This document shows positions 44,981-53,636 of a stretch of DNA of 64,000 bases, one piece after another. The stretch is taken from the NCBI RefSeq assembly GCF_008271695.1, contig NZ_VKKY01000002.1, positions 1,798,001 to 1,862,000 of the forward strand. The letters are read 5' to 3'. Each line of letters starts with the position of its first letter. Position 1 is the first letter of the stretch. The notes beneath the pieces were generated by a model. It saw nothing but the letters and a program-made list of their open reading frames with translations, ran no database searches and was not told the DNA's origin. Position numbers and translations under genes: made by a program. This DNA comes from Rufibacter hautae (GTDB taxonomy: Bacteria; Bacteroidota; Bacteroidia; Cytophagales; Hymenobacteraceae).

Positions 44981-47900
44981 TTAGAATTGGAGGTTGAAGC
45001 CTAAGGAGTAGACAGAGATGTTAGGATATCTTGCCCCGTTTCTGGTAAGCAACTCAGGATCCCATAGTTTGAAATTGCTGAAGGTGAGCAGATTCACCCC
45101 TCTTAAATACACCCGGGCGTTTCCAATCCCAACCTTGCTGGAAATAGCGTTTGGAATGGTGTACCCAATTTCAGCCGTTTTCAGGCGGAGGAAATCTATC
45201 TCTTTCAACCACCAGCTACTGTACTGGTTGTTGTTGCTACTTCCATTGGCTCCAGAACCGTAAGACAATCTTGGGTAGAAAGCGTTTGGATTAGGGTTTT
45301 CCTCCGTCCAACGGTCTAAAGCAATCTCGTACAGGTTTTCACCACCACCATCGCCGCTAAAGGCTCTGATGCTTCGTCCCTCCAATACAATATCAGCTTC
45401 TGCCTGGCCTTGGAAGAAGAAACTAAGGTCTACTCCCTTGTACCCCAGGCTTGTTCCGAAACCGTAGGTGAGTGCGGGCACATCCCCTTGTCCAATTTCA
45501 GAGATGTCATTGGCATCAATGCGGCCGTCTCCGTTTAAATCTTTGTATCTGATGTCTCCGGGCTGAATTCTACCAAACTGAACAGGAAACTGGTCGCTGT
45601 CATCAGGGGTAATGAACCCATCTTTGTTTACATCATCCTCCATGCTGTAAAGACCTTCTGCGGTGTACCCCCAGTTTGCCAACAAAGGAGTTCCTCTTCT
45701 TTCTAACCAAGGATAAAGCTGAGGGGCCTGGTCGTTCTCTATGATTTTATTTCTGTTGTAAGAGAAGGTTCCTCTAAAGCCCATAGAGAAGTCACCTATG
45801 TTTTTATCGTACGTGATGGTACCGTCAAACCCTTTGTTTTCAACGATTCCTAAGTTACCGGAAGGGATGGAGGTAAGTCCAACATAAGCGGGCACGTCTC
45901 CCCTAGTTACAAAAGCTCCTTCTCTGCGGTCTTTGAAGACGTCAAAGATGATTCCTAAGCTGCTGTTGAACGCGTTGATCTCAATCCCTATGTCTTGCTT
46001 ACGGGCCTCTACCCAGGTAACGGCCACGCCATACGTTTGCTCCAAGATGCCTCCTACCCCGGCTCTGTTTCTTCCAAAGGTGTACCCTCGTATGTTATCG
46101 TCGGTCACATTTCCTAAGAAGGCAAACCTACCCGCCCCGGAATCAGAACCCACTTTTCCGTCGGTGTACCGCAGTTTCAGGAAGTTGATGGTGTTCGCCA
46201 GGGGTTCAAAGAACCGCTCGTTGGAAACCACCCATCCTAACCCGAATGCCGGGAAGAACCCGTATCTGTTTGCCGGATCAAAGTTCTCAGAACCATTGTA
46301 TCCAATATTGACCTCTGCAAAGTACCTGTCATTGTAAGAGTAGGTAGCACGGGCCGCAATCCCTTCTGTTCTGAAAGGGATGGATTCTGTGAAGTTGCCC
46401 GCGAAAGCATTAGAGTAATCTGAACGGTTGCCCAGGATCAATCCGCTTACCCGGTGCTTATCAAAAACCCTATCGTAATTGAGGGCACCCTCCATGTAGA
46501 ATCTTCTGTTTCCGCCATTTTCCCGGCCATAAGACAAGAAGTTCTGCCCAGAGAAAGTAGGAGCAAGGCCTAAATTCAAAGTTCCATCTGGGTTTCTAGG
46601 GTTATTTGGGTCTACAATCCAGGTGTCTTCCCGCTTACTTCTTCTGATGTAGTGTTGGTTGAAAGCATCAAAAGCGAACATGGCGGTTGCTGACAAACCT
46701 GGCGTAACAGCATCCAGCGTTTGCGTGATTCTTAAGTTAGAGAAGAGTTGGTTTTTGTTTTCGTTTTGATATCCTCTAAGTGCTGCGTCTGCATAAGGAT
46801 TTCTTGAGCCTCCGTTTGATGTTCTACCCGGCACTAATCCACCTGGATACATCACTGGGTATTCTATAGGACTGATTTCCAGAGCCGAACTGTAGATAGT
46901 AGCGGCGTTCTCAGCCGGGTAATTCCCTGTAGCAATATATCCCTGGATACCAAGGTCTACCTTGGTGGACTTTGTCAGGTCCAGCGTTACATTAGAAGTG
47001 ACATTGTAGCGGGTGAACCGGGTAGTGGCGTTGTATTGCGCAATAGCATCTGTGTTGAACAGACCCGTTTCATCATAATACCCCAAAGACACATAATACC
47101 GGGCCTGCGGAGAACCTCCGCTCACATTTAAGTTGGCGTTCCGATTCTTGCCGTATTTTTCAAAAACCTCATCTAACCAGTTCACGTCTGGGTACACAAA
47201 GGGATCTTCTCCGCTGGCAGTTTTGTTGATGATTTCCTGGCTGTATTTGGGAGTAGGCAGATTTCCGCCGGGCTCTCTTCTGGTGTAGATGGCCTCGTTG
47301 GTGATGTTCATGTAATCTACCCCGCCAATGAGTTTAGGAACCTTGGTGAACTGGGTTAATCCCTGGTTGTAATCAAAGGTTACCCGTGGTTTCCCTTCCT
47401 CCCCTCTTTTCGTCATGATCAGGATTACCCCGTTGGCGCCTCTTACCCCATACACCGCCGTCGCGGATGCGTCTTTCAAGATGGTAAAGGACTCCACATC
47501 CTGCGGATCTATGTTGTTCATAGACCGTTCTACCCCATCCACTAAAACCAAAGGCGCACTGGAACCACTCAAAGACGCGATACCCCTGATCCAGATATCA
47601 GCCCCATCATAACCTGGTTGGCCGGAACGCTGCACACCGGTAACACCCGCTACCCGGCCGGCCAGCATGGTGCTGATGTTGGCAACCGGCTGGTCTAGTT
47701 CTTTCACTGAAACCGAGGCTTGCGCGCCCACATTGCTTATTTTACGCTGGGTACCGTAAGCTACTACCACTACCTCATCTACCTTCGTCTGGTCTTCGTC
47801 CAGCACGATGTCAATGGATGATTTCCCTCCAATGGCGATTTCCTTAGACAGGTAACCGATATAAGAGACGACCAGGGCGCCGCTTTCAGTGGGCGCATTG

Positions 47901-48220
47901 ATGGCGTAATTTCCGTTAATATCGGTGGTGGCGCCAATGGCCGTGCCTTTTACACTCACCGAAGCCCCAATCAGAGGCGACCCGGTTTTATCCGTCACTT
48001 TGCCTTTTACCTGAAAATCAACCCTGGTCCCGGCTTTGGCGAGCCGGCTTGATTTCACCGCGAGTCCAGTAGCCTTTTTAGGCGCTTTCTCTACCACGGC
48101 AAGGGAGGGTACCGCGCTACTCACAAAGCAGAACCCGGCCAGAACCACCTTGAGCCATAATGCCCGGTTTTTCTGGGTGTAACTACTGAGTAGGAATTTT
48201 AAGGGTAAATCTCGTTTCAT
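44981..48220 (-). CDS. SusC/RagA-family TonB-linked outer-membrane transporter (PUL B)
   Basis: 1079 residues. The N-terminus has a long signal region (to about 43), a carboxypeptidase-regulatory-like domain (DFQVKGKVTDKTGSPLIGA...), a TonB-box-like EVVVVAYGTQ, then the plug (DIWIRGIASLSGSSAPLVLVDG, TAVYGVRGANGVILIMTKRG) and a large barrel ending YSLGFNLQF. It heads the PUL B cluster in front of SusD, the type-B surface protein and PorP/SprF. A LacI-type palindrome is centred 150 bp upstream, with another about 430 bp upstream. Confidence 0.96.
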   Translation of the reverse strand: MKRDLPLKFLLSSYTQKNRALWLKVVLAGFCFVSSAVPSLAVVEKAPKKATGLAVKSSRLAKAGTRVDFQVKGKVTDKTGSPLIGASVSVKGTAIGATTDINGNYAINAPTESGALVVSYIGYLSKEIAIGGKSSIDIVLDEDQTKVDEVVVVAYGTQRKISNVGAQASVSVKELDQPVANISTMLAGRVAGVTGVQRSGQPGYDGADIWIRGIASLSGSSAPLVLVDGVERSMNNIDPQDVESFTILKDASATAVYGVRGANGVILIMTKRGEEGKPRVTFDYNQGLTQFTKVPKLIGGVDYMNITNEAIYTRREPGGNLPTPKYSQEIINKTASGEDPFVYPDVNWLDEVFEKYGKNRNANLNVSGGSPQARYYVSLGYYDETGLFNTDAIAQYNATTRFTRYNVTSNVTLDLTKSTKVDLGIQGYIATGNYPAENAATIYSSALEISPIEYPVMYPGGLVPGRTSNGGSRNPYADAALRGYQNENKNQLFSNLRITQTLDAVTPGLSATAMFAFDAFNQHYIRRSKREDTWIVDPNNPRNPDGTLNLGLAPTFSGQNFLSYGRENGGNRRFYMEGALNYDRVFDKHRVSGLILGNRSDYSNAFAGNFTESIPFRTEGIAARATYSYNDRYFAEVNIGYNGSENFDPANRYGFFPAFGLGWVVSNERFFEPLANTINFLKLRYTDGKVGSDSGAGRFAFLGNVTDDNIRGYTFGRNRAGVGGILEQTYGVAVTWVEARKQDIGIEINAFNSSLGIIFDVFKDRREGAFVTRGDVPAYVGLTSIPSGNLGIVENKGFDGTITYDKNIGDFSMGFRGTFSYNRNKIIENDQAPQLYPWLERRGTPLLANWGYTAEGLYSMEDDVNKDGFITPDDSDQFPVQFGRIQPGDIRYKDLNGDGRIDANDISEIGQGDVPALTYGFGTSLGYKGVDLSFFFQGQAEADIVLEGRSIRAFSGDGGGENLYEIALDRWTEENPNPNAFYPRLSYGSGANGSSNNNQYSSWWLKEIDFLRLKTAEIGYTIPNAISSKVGIGNARVYLRGVNLLTFSNFKLWDPELLTRNGARYPNISVYSLGFNLQF

Positions 48221-48362
48221 ATGGTTCTGTTTATGTTGAGTATGGCTTAATTCTCATTTAAGGTGACCTATTACTTTTTTCTATAGCTAAAATCTATTCA
48301 ATGGGGTCTTTATCATTTCTTTTTACCGGAACACTGCAAAACCAACTTTCACTTACTTATTA

Positions 48363-48378
48363 ACTAAATCGTTTTAGC
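48363..48378. promoter_or_regulatory. Candidate LacI-type operator upstream of susC (PUL B)
   Basis: ACTAAATCGTTTTAGC; on the minus strand GCTAAAACGATTTAGT. It shares GCTAAAACG with the other sites and differs at one core position. The centre is 150 bp upstream of the susC start, a distance close to that of the two GH92 sites. Confidence 0.65.
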
Positions 48379-48641
48379 ATATAAAAAGCAAGTACTTCAG
48401 CAAACCGCTAATTGTATCATCCAACCAAGTATTACATTTTTGAGGCGCTTAGCAGGTCCATCAACTTTTTAGAAGTCATTATGATTTGTGTTACCGCAAA
48501 CACCAATCTCACAGCTTATTGAACTCTGCTACTGAATAACCCAGAGCCCAACGGGAATAACCTAGCAATCTAATTCTTACAGGTCTATTGTCGCTTATAA
48601 GCCTCTTGCCCCTCCTCTTCCTTTATAACTCCTAACTTTTT

Positions 48642-48657
48642 AGTAAAACGTTTTAGC
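48642..48657. promoter_or_regulatory. Additional candidate LacI-type operator in the lacI-susC gap
   Basis: AGTAAAACGTTTTAGC with a perfect AAAACGTTTT core at 48645-48654. It lies 279 bp from the other site in this gap, so looping between the two or a role in lacI autoregulation is possible. The distance to the lacI start (about 910 bp) is large. Confidence 0.6.
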
Positions 48658-49233
48658 AATGAAAGTAAAAGAAAGCTTATGTCTGTTCTTGTTGGTAAAA
48701 ACTAATAATGGAAAACTGTACTCTGTATGAAAACCGCAGAAAGATGATCTGCGAGCAAGTAAGAAGAAACCCAAAAGGAAGACCCGTGAAAACTCAGTCA
48801 GAACCCTTTTCTCTATAAGGTAGAAGAAAGCACGTCTAGTGACAGAACTCGCTTTTACCTGTTTTTGCTAAAGGAAGAGGTTGAATGATTTCGCAACAAA
48901 GGCATCATTTACTTTCATCCTGTTAACAATATGATAAAAGAACAAACATATTTTATAAAAAGCAAGAAGGCACCGAAAATATTTTCTTCTCTAAATATAG
49001 AATTATCAAACTGTCGCTTTCCCAAATTCACCTTTATAGCTTGCTGAGAATGGTCCTTAACCGCCAATGACCCTATTTTATCAGTGCAGCTACTAATCAG
49101 GCTATTATAAAAAACGCATCATCCTGTTACGACTTTGATTAAAGCGCAAAGTTTTAAGCAATTAACTAGGGCAGGAATACCATAGAAGTCTCCTATCTCT
49201 AAGGCTCTTGCGCTAAGCTCGCTTCTTTTCTAG

Positions 49234-49277
49234 TAAGGCTGTTTTTAGCCCTTTTTGTCAAAACCAAGCCTTAAACA
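49234..49277. repeat. Degenerate dispersed hairpin
   Basis: TAAGGCTGTTTTTAGCC followed after a short gap by CAAAACCAAGCCTTA gives an imperfect stem. Core and outer arms resemble the other intergenic palindromes in this window, but pairing is poor. Confidence 0.4.
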
Positions 49278-49561
49278 CCTTACATTGGTACCTAGGCTAT
49301 AAGGCAATTGCTACACTATCTTTACTTCCAGCCCTGATGCTGATAGTATCCTTTCCTTTTTTGCTTAATTTCACTCTGCAGAAGAAGACATAGATTTACT
49401 TCCGGTTCAGGATTAGAATTGGCACCTCCCCTACTGCCTTTTTCAGAACCAATGCGTGGCTGGAGCACTCTACTATGATTGTTCTATCGTCACCTACTGC
49501 TTTTTCCGGAGCGTAATACTGCAACGGTAAAAGCAACAGACCCATTTAAAATTGAAGCAGA

Positions 49562-50599
49562 ATGAAAAAGCGGCTTTCCATAAGAGACATTGCCCAACAA
49601 CTGAATATATCCATCACTACGGTCTCTTTTATCCTCAACGGGAAAGCCAAAGAAAAACGGATTAGTGAACACGTCACCGAGCGGGTTCTGAAACTGGTGG
49701 AAGAGTTGGACTACAAGCCCAACCAGATTGCCCGCAGCCTGAGAACCGGCAAATCAAAGATCATCTGCCTGATGGTGGAGAATATCTCCAATGATTTCTT
49801 CTCCAGCGTGGCCCGGCACATAGAGGAAAATGCCTTTGAGCAAGGCTACAAAATCATTTACTGCAGCACGGAGAATAAGCCCGAGAAAACCCGCGAGCTG
49901 ATCAAGATGTTCCGGGAACGGAATATTGACGGGTACATCATTTCTCCTCCCGAGGGAATAAAGGACGACATCCAATCCTTACTGGACGAGAACCTTCCGG
50001 TGGTGCTGTTTGACCGACTTATCCCTGAACTGCACACCAACTATGTCATGATTGACAATTTCAAGGCGACTTACAGCGCGGTAAACCATTTGGTGGAGCA
50101 GGGCCGTAAAAACATTGCCTTTGTGACCCTGGAATCTAACCAGACCCAGATGAAAGACCGTTTGGCCGGATATACGAGCGCTGTTAGTGAGCACCAACTG
50201 AAAACGTGTATCAAGAAGGTAGCCTATGAGGAGGCCGCGGAGAAACACATTGACGTTTTCGCCTCGTTTTTGCAGGAAAACCAGGAAATTGACAGTGTCT
50301 TGTTTGCCACCAACTACCTGGCCACCGCAGGCATAGAGGCTTTGAATAAGTTAGGCCTGCAGATTCCAGCAGACGTGGCCATCGTTGCTTTTGATGACCT
50401 GGATTTCTTCAGGATCTACCAGCCTTCTATTACCGCCATCGCCCAGCCCATTGAAGAGATGTCCAAGAACCTGATAGACATCATTCTGAAGAAACTGGAG
50501 GGAATAAATGATCAGGAAAACAGGGCGGAGGTGATTCTGCCTACCAATTTAATCGTAAGGAGCTCATCCGGGCAAAGCCAGGCAAAATCCTCTTCCTGA
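49562..50599 (+). CDS. LacI-family transcriptional regulator of PUL B
   Basis: 345 residues. The N-terminal helix-turn-helix (about 5-60) reads SIRDIAQQLNISITTVSFILNGKAKEKRI, with the hinge at YKPNQIARSLRTGKS. A periplasmic-binding-protein-like effector domain follows (66-335), including MVENISNDFFSSVARHIEENA and VAIVAFDDLDFFRIYQPSITAIAQP. It is divergent from susC of PUL B and the only one-component regulator beside that locus. Four CG-centred palindromes in front of PUL B units are the natural candidates for its operators. The effector is probably a mannan-derived sugar or sugar phosphate (inference). Confidence 0.93.
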   Translation: MKKRLSIRDIAQQLNISITTVSFILNGKAKEKRISEHVTERVLKLVEELDYKPNQIARSLRTGKSKIICLMVENISNDFFSSVARHIEENAFEQGYKIIYCSTENKPEKTRELIKMFRERNIDGYIISPPEGIKDDIQSLLDENLPVVLFDRLIPELHTNYVMIDNFKATYSAVNHLVEQGRKNIAFVTLESNQTQMKDRLAGYTSAVSEHQLKTCIKKVAYEEAAEKHIDVFASFLQENQEIDSVLFATNYLATAGIEALNKLGLQIPADVAIVAFDDLDFFRIYQPSITAIAQPIEEMSKNLIDIILKKLEGINDQENRAEVILPTNLIVRSSSGQSQAKSSS

Positions 50600-50640
50600 A
50601 GTATCAATGCCTGAATGTGTGGACGCTAATTAAACCGAGA

Positions 50641-51423
50641 CTACTCCCCTAACCAGGCCCTGAACTCCATGGCTTTTTCGCGGCTGATCATGATTTCCTC
50701 TTCCGGGTCTGGGTGGAGGCTGATCTTCAGTTTGGCGTTGAGTTCCTGGCTTACCTTGGCTACTGCCGCGAAGTTGACGATGAATTGCCGGTTAGCCCGG
50801 AAAAAGTCTTTGGGGTTGAGCGACCGTTCCAGCTCCTCCAGGGTAAAATCTACCTGGTAGTGCCGGTCATCTTTGGTGCGGAGGAAAGTCACCTTTTCCT
50901 TCGTGAAGAAATAAGCCACCTCTTGGCAGATGACGGAGAACATCCGGTGGCCCTGCTTTACCAGAATACGGTCGCGGTAGAGGTCTGCGGCGGGGGTGCG
51001 CTGCTCGTTTATTTCCTGCAGCAGGGTTTCAAGGTTTACCAGATGCGGGTCCTGGCCTGCGAACACCTTTTTCATGTTCCTGAACTTGAGCAGGCTTCTT
51101 TGGAGCTCTTTTTCCTGAATCGGTTTTAAAAGGTAATCTACGCTGTTGAGCCGGAAAGCTTTGAGGACATGCTCATCATAGGCGGTGGTGAAAATCACGG
51201 GGCAAGAGACCTCCAACTGCGCGAAGATCTCAAAGCTTTGCCCATCGGCTAGTTCAATATCCAACAGCAGTAGGTCTGGGGCAGAGTTCGTTTTGAGCCA
51301 TTCCACAGAAGAAGCCACGCTGTCCAACACGGCCTCTATCTGGCTTGCGGGTTCCAGCGCTTCCACCATCTTACGCAGCCGGCGCGCCGCAATGGCCTCG
51401 TCTTCAACGATGAGAATACGCAT
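50641..51423 (-). CDS. LytTR-type response regulator
   Basis: 260 residues. The receiver domain (1-125) has the acidic pair near Glu7/Asp8, phosphoacceptor Asp55 (LLLLDIELADG), Thr80 and Lys100 (DYLLKPIQ). A LytTR DNA-binding domain follows (about 150-258; RILVKQGHRMFSVICQEVAYF...NPKDFFRANRQFIVN). Its start overlaps the 3' end of the sensor kinase gene by 20 bp, so the two are translationally coupled. Its target is unknown; the next gene on the strand is not a clear PUL member. Confidence 0.94.
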   Translation of the reverse strand: MRILIVEDEAIAARRLRKMVEALEPASQIEAVLDSVASSVEWLKTNSAPDLLLLDIELADGQSFEIFAQLEVSCPVIFTTAYDEHVLKAFRLNSVDYLLKPIQEKELQRSLLKFRNMKKVFAGQDPHLVNLETLLQEINEQRTPAADLYRDRILVKQGHRMFSVICQEVAYFFTKEKVTFLRTKDDRHYQVDFTLEELERSLNPKDFFRANRQFIVNFAAVAKVSQELNAKLKISLHPDPEEEIMISREKAMEFRAWLGE

Positions 51424-52501
51424 ACTGCCTGGGGCTTATCAACGGAACCTGAATTTTGAAAACGGCATCGGTCTCCTGGATGGCAATCTCTGCCTGGTTG
51501 AGCAAGTGGTATTTGGCCGCCACGTTCACCAGCCCCATTTTATTGGAATGCACGGTGGCTTTGCGCTTCTGCAGGTTGTTCTCCACCACCAGGTGGTTGG
51601 TATCATCGGCGTAAATGCGGATCTGCAGCGGCGAGGCCTCGGAGAGGATGTTATGCTTCACGGCATTCTCCACCAGAATCTGCAGTGTGAGCGGCGGGAT
51701 AAGGAAGGCGTTGAGGTCGGGCGACAAGTCAATGGACAGGGAAACGCCTTTCTCAAACCGGGTCTGCAGCAGGTAAAAGTAGGCTTCAATAAACGCCAGT
51801 TCCTCTCTCAGGGAGATAAGTTCCTTGTCGTTGCTCTGCAGCAGGTATCGGTAAATGTGTGAGAGTTCATCCACAAACCGGAGGGCGCGCTTGGGATCTT
51901 CCTCAATAAGCCCCGAGAGGGAATTAAGGCTGTTGAACAGAAAGTGCGGGCTCACCTGGTTCTTGAGGGACTCCAGCTGGCTTTGCAGGTTCCTTTTCTT
52001 CAGTTCCTCGGTAATCCGCAGGGATTGTTTCCACTGGTCCAGGTAGTAGGTAGACTCATAGGCGATGGCGATAAGCTGGCAGAAGAACAGGGTCATCCCG
52101 ATGCTGTACAGGTAGCTGTATACGTTCAGTTCTGCCGGCTCCCAAAAATCCAACAGCGTCTCCACCCAAACGTGCCAGCAGCCCACCACCACAGAAAGCA
52201 CCACTAATGCGGCAGCTAACCACAAAAGCCGGGGCTTTAGCTGCTTCAGGCCTTTGAATTTAGAGCGGGTAAACCGGATGGCTAGGCGCGTGCCTTCCCA
52301 CATGACCCAGGTGAACAGCAACTGCCACAACAGCACCTTGGCCACAGCCTCCTGTCCCTGCGTGATGCGCTGCAGGTAAAAGAACAAAAAGAGAATAAGG
52401 TTCTGGATGAGCATGCCTGCTATCCGCAGCCTGGTGTCCTGTAGCTTCTCCATCATCGGTTTGTTTCCGGCGGGTAAGATCTTGTCACTTAATTTAAGCA
52501 A
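51404..52501 (-). CDS. LytS/AlgZ-type sensor histidine kinase
   Basis: 365 residues. Four predicted membrane helices (about 28-150) precede a cytoplasmic His_kinase domain with QVSPHFLFNSLNSLSGLI (His186 the phosphorylated residue) and an ATPase part containing LQILVENAVKHNILSEA. No extracytoplasmic sensor domain is visible, so the membrane part itself must sense. An alternative start at Met16 (52456) is possible. The kinase phosphorylates the LytTR regulator encoded just downstream. Confidence 0.93.
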   Translation of the reverse strand: MLKLSDKILPAGNKPMMEKLQDTRLRIAGMLIQNLILFLFFYLQRITQGQEAVAKVLLWQLLFTWVMWEGTRLAIRFTRSKFKGLKQLKPRLLWLAAALVVLSVVVGCWHVWVETLLDFWEPAELNVYSYLYSIGMTLFFCQLIAIAYESTYYLDQWKQSLRITEELKKRNLQSQLESLKNQVSPHFLFNSLNSLSGLIEEDPKRALRFVDELSHIYRYLLQSNDKELISLREELAFIEAYFYLLQTRFEKGVSLSIDLSPDLNAFLIPPLTLQILVENAVKHNILSEASPLQIRIYADDTNHLVVENNLQKRKATVHSNKMGLVNVAAKYHLLNQAEIAIQETDAVFKIQVPLISPRQYAYSHR

Positions 52502-52546
52502 AGTTTCACAAAATCAGGCCCTAAACGCGGCGGCAATCTTCAAAGG

Positions 52547-53074
52547 TCAGGCCAGTTGCATTTTCTGCGCTGTCTCCACCGCCGCAGATGGCTGGGCATA
52601 GACGCTTTTCCTGCGGGCGACCACCAACAGCAGCATGAGGGCCAAAGAGGTCATCACCGGCAACAAGCTAAGCGGATTGAAGGGAAACAACGGAAAGCTG
52701 ATCAACATCTGCAGGCAGCAGGCCACCACCATGTTTTTGAGCCGACGTTCCTTTCCCAAGCAGACCTGCCGTACGCCTCTGAACAAATACCCGTTGAGCA
52801 GCGCCAGCAGAACACCAAACTGGATAAGGGTATAGAACCGCATATCATACACAAACGAGCCCGCCCGCATCTTGATCCCGGCCACCACAGACACGGCTAC
52901 GAGGTGCGCGCAGATATTGAGCAGGGTATACTGGGCCAGAAACACAAATAGAAAAGTAAATACCATTCCCTTTCCTCCGGAGGGTCTTCTGCGGTTGATG
53001 AAATAGGTGAAAGCGGCGCTGGACAACACCGTCATCACAAGTAAAAGGCTGTCGATAAGCTGCGTGTCTAACAT
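52547..53074 (-). CDS. Multi-spanning membrane protein of unknown function
   Basis: 175 residues with about five hydrophobic segments (residues ~8-26, 37-62, 82-101, 115-133, 137-152) separated by basic loops such as NRRRPSGGKG and RQVCLGKERRLKN. I recognise no family. It lies 45 bp upstream of the histidine kinase gene on the same strand, so it may be part of the signalling operon, perhaps as an accessory sensor. A candidate 28-aa gene lies 15 bp further upstream. Confidence 0.6.
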   Translation of the reverse strand: MLDTQLIDSLLLVMTVLSSAAFTYFINRRRPSGGKGMVFTFLFVFLAQYTLLNICAHLVAVSVVAGIKMRAGSFVYDMRFYTLIQFGVLLALLNGYLFRGVRQVCLGKERRLKNMVVACCLQMLISFPLFPFNPLSLLPVMTSLALMLLLVVARRKSVYAQPSAAVETAQKMQLA

Positions 53075-53089
53075 GGATCTTTTCCTAGT

Positions 53090-53176
53090 TTAATGGTTCT
53101 TTTTAGCGTGTTCCTTTTGTTTTCTTCCGCTCAGGTAAGCTTTGTATATTAAAAGTAAAAGGAAGAAAAGAACCAT
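53090..53176 (-). CDS. Candidate 28-aa single-helix membrane microprotein
   Basis: The reading frame starts at 53176 and encodes MVLFFLLLLIYKAYLSGRKQ plus KEHAKKNH: one hydrophobic helix followed by a strongly basic tail. GGAGG stands 4 nt before the ATG, a much better Shine-Dalgarno match than most genes here have. The stop lies 15 bp before the membrane protein gene on the same strand. The helix and tail composition fits small membrane-anchored regulators, but there is no homology evidence from sequence reading alone. Confidence 0.4.
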   Translation of the reverse strand: MVLFFLLLLIYKAYLSGRKQKEHAKKNH

Positions 53177-53319
53177 AAAACCTCCATTTACCCAAGTGTC
53201 AGAAATGGCTTCTGAACCGTCAAAGTCTTTCTCTGAAGAGAGGTATCTTTAGATTGGTATGTAGTTTATGGATAGATCTGGTTGGGTGACGTTGCGCGTG
53301 ACGCCGGAACCCACCCCTA

Positions 53320-53335
53320 CCCCTCCCAGGAGGGG
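53320..53335. repeat. GC-rich intergenic palindrome
   Basis: CCCCTCC (53320-53326) and GGAGGGG (53329-53335) with a CA spacer, preceded by CCCACCCCTA. I recall similar C-rich palindromes as common intergenic repeats in cytophagalean genomes; only one copy is seen in this window. Confidence 0.45.
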
Positions 53336-53434
53336 AATTCTTTTTCCTAAATTTTCTGCTCTAGTCTGATATAAGATTAGGTAGATACTAAGCTTCGTTT
53401 TTATCCTCTTTTCCTGAAAACTGTAGTAAAACGA

Positions 53435-53461
53435 AAAGCCCCAGCTAAATGCCAGGGCTTT
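53435..53461 (-). terminator. Probable terminator of the gnd-zwf-pgl unit
   Basis: AAAGCCC (53435-53441) pairs with GGGCTTT (53455-53461), with two further G-C pairs inside after two mismatches. On the minus strand it is followed by the T-rich TTTTCGTTTT. It lies about 165 bp past the pgl stop, beyond the CTCA repeat. Confidence 0.55.
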
Positions 53462-53572
53462 GTTTTGACTCGTTAATATGTATTCAACTTCGGACTTCCC
53501 TTGCAGCATGGCTACCTTACCCAAGTAGTCCCTTGGTTAAGGAACATCTAAAGACCAAAGCAAAGACCGAAA

Positions 53573-53636
53573 CTCACTCACTCACTCACTCACTCACTCA
53601 CTCACTCACTCACTCACTCACTCACTCACTCACTCA
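53573..53636. repeat. Tetranucleotide microsatellite (CTCA)16
   Basis: Sixteen uninterrupted copies of CTCA (TGAG on the minus strand). The right end overlaps the last three codons and the stop of pgl (Val-Ser-Glu-stop is encoded by the repeat), and the rest extends 53 bp into the 3' region. Pure tetranucleotide tracts of this length change copy number by slippage. Confidence 0.97.

Larger units (their letters stand above)
48221..49561. other. Divergent intergenic region between susC and lacI, 1341 bp
   Basis: Unusually long, AT-rich and without a supported ORF. It contains two candidate LacI operators (48363-48378 and 48642-48657) and a degenerate hairpin of the dispersed family (about 49234-49277). 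The remaining ~900 bp before lacI hold nothing I can assign. An unrecognised regulatory RNA or a decayed gene is possible. Confidence 0.6.
53177..53572. other. Intergenic region downstream of pgl
   Basis: Contains the pgl-side hairpin (53435-53461) and a GC-rich inverted repeat (53320-53335) in otherwise AT-rich sequence. No supported gene. Confidence 0.5.

Noticed and set aside
53249..53524. 91-aa minus-strand open frame next to pgl
   Set aside because: It runs through the hairpin at 53435-53461 and the GC-rich palindrome at 53320-53335. Its LLGGVGVGSGV segment is just the translated palindrome, so it is probably not a gene.
53573..53636. Possible CRISPR-like repeat
   Set aside because: The unit is only 4 nt, with no spacers and no cas genes nearby; it is a microsatellite.
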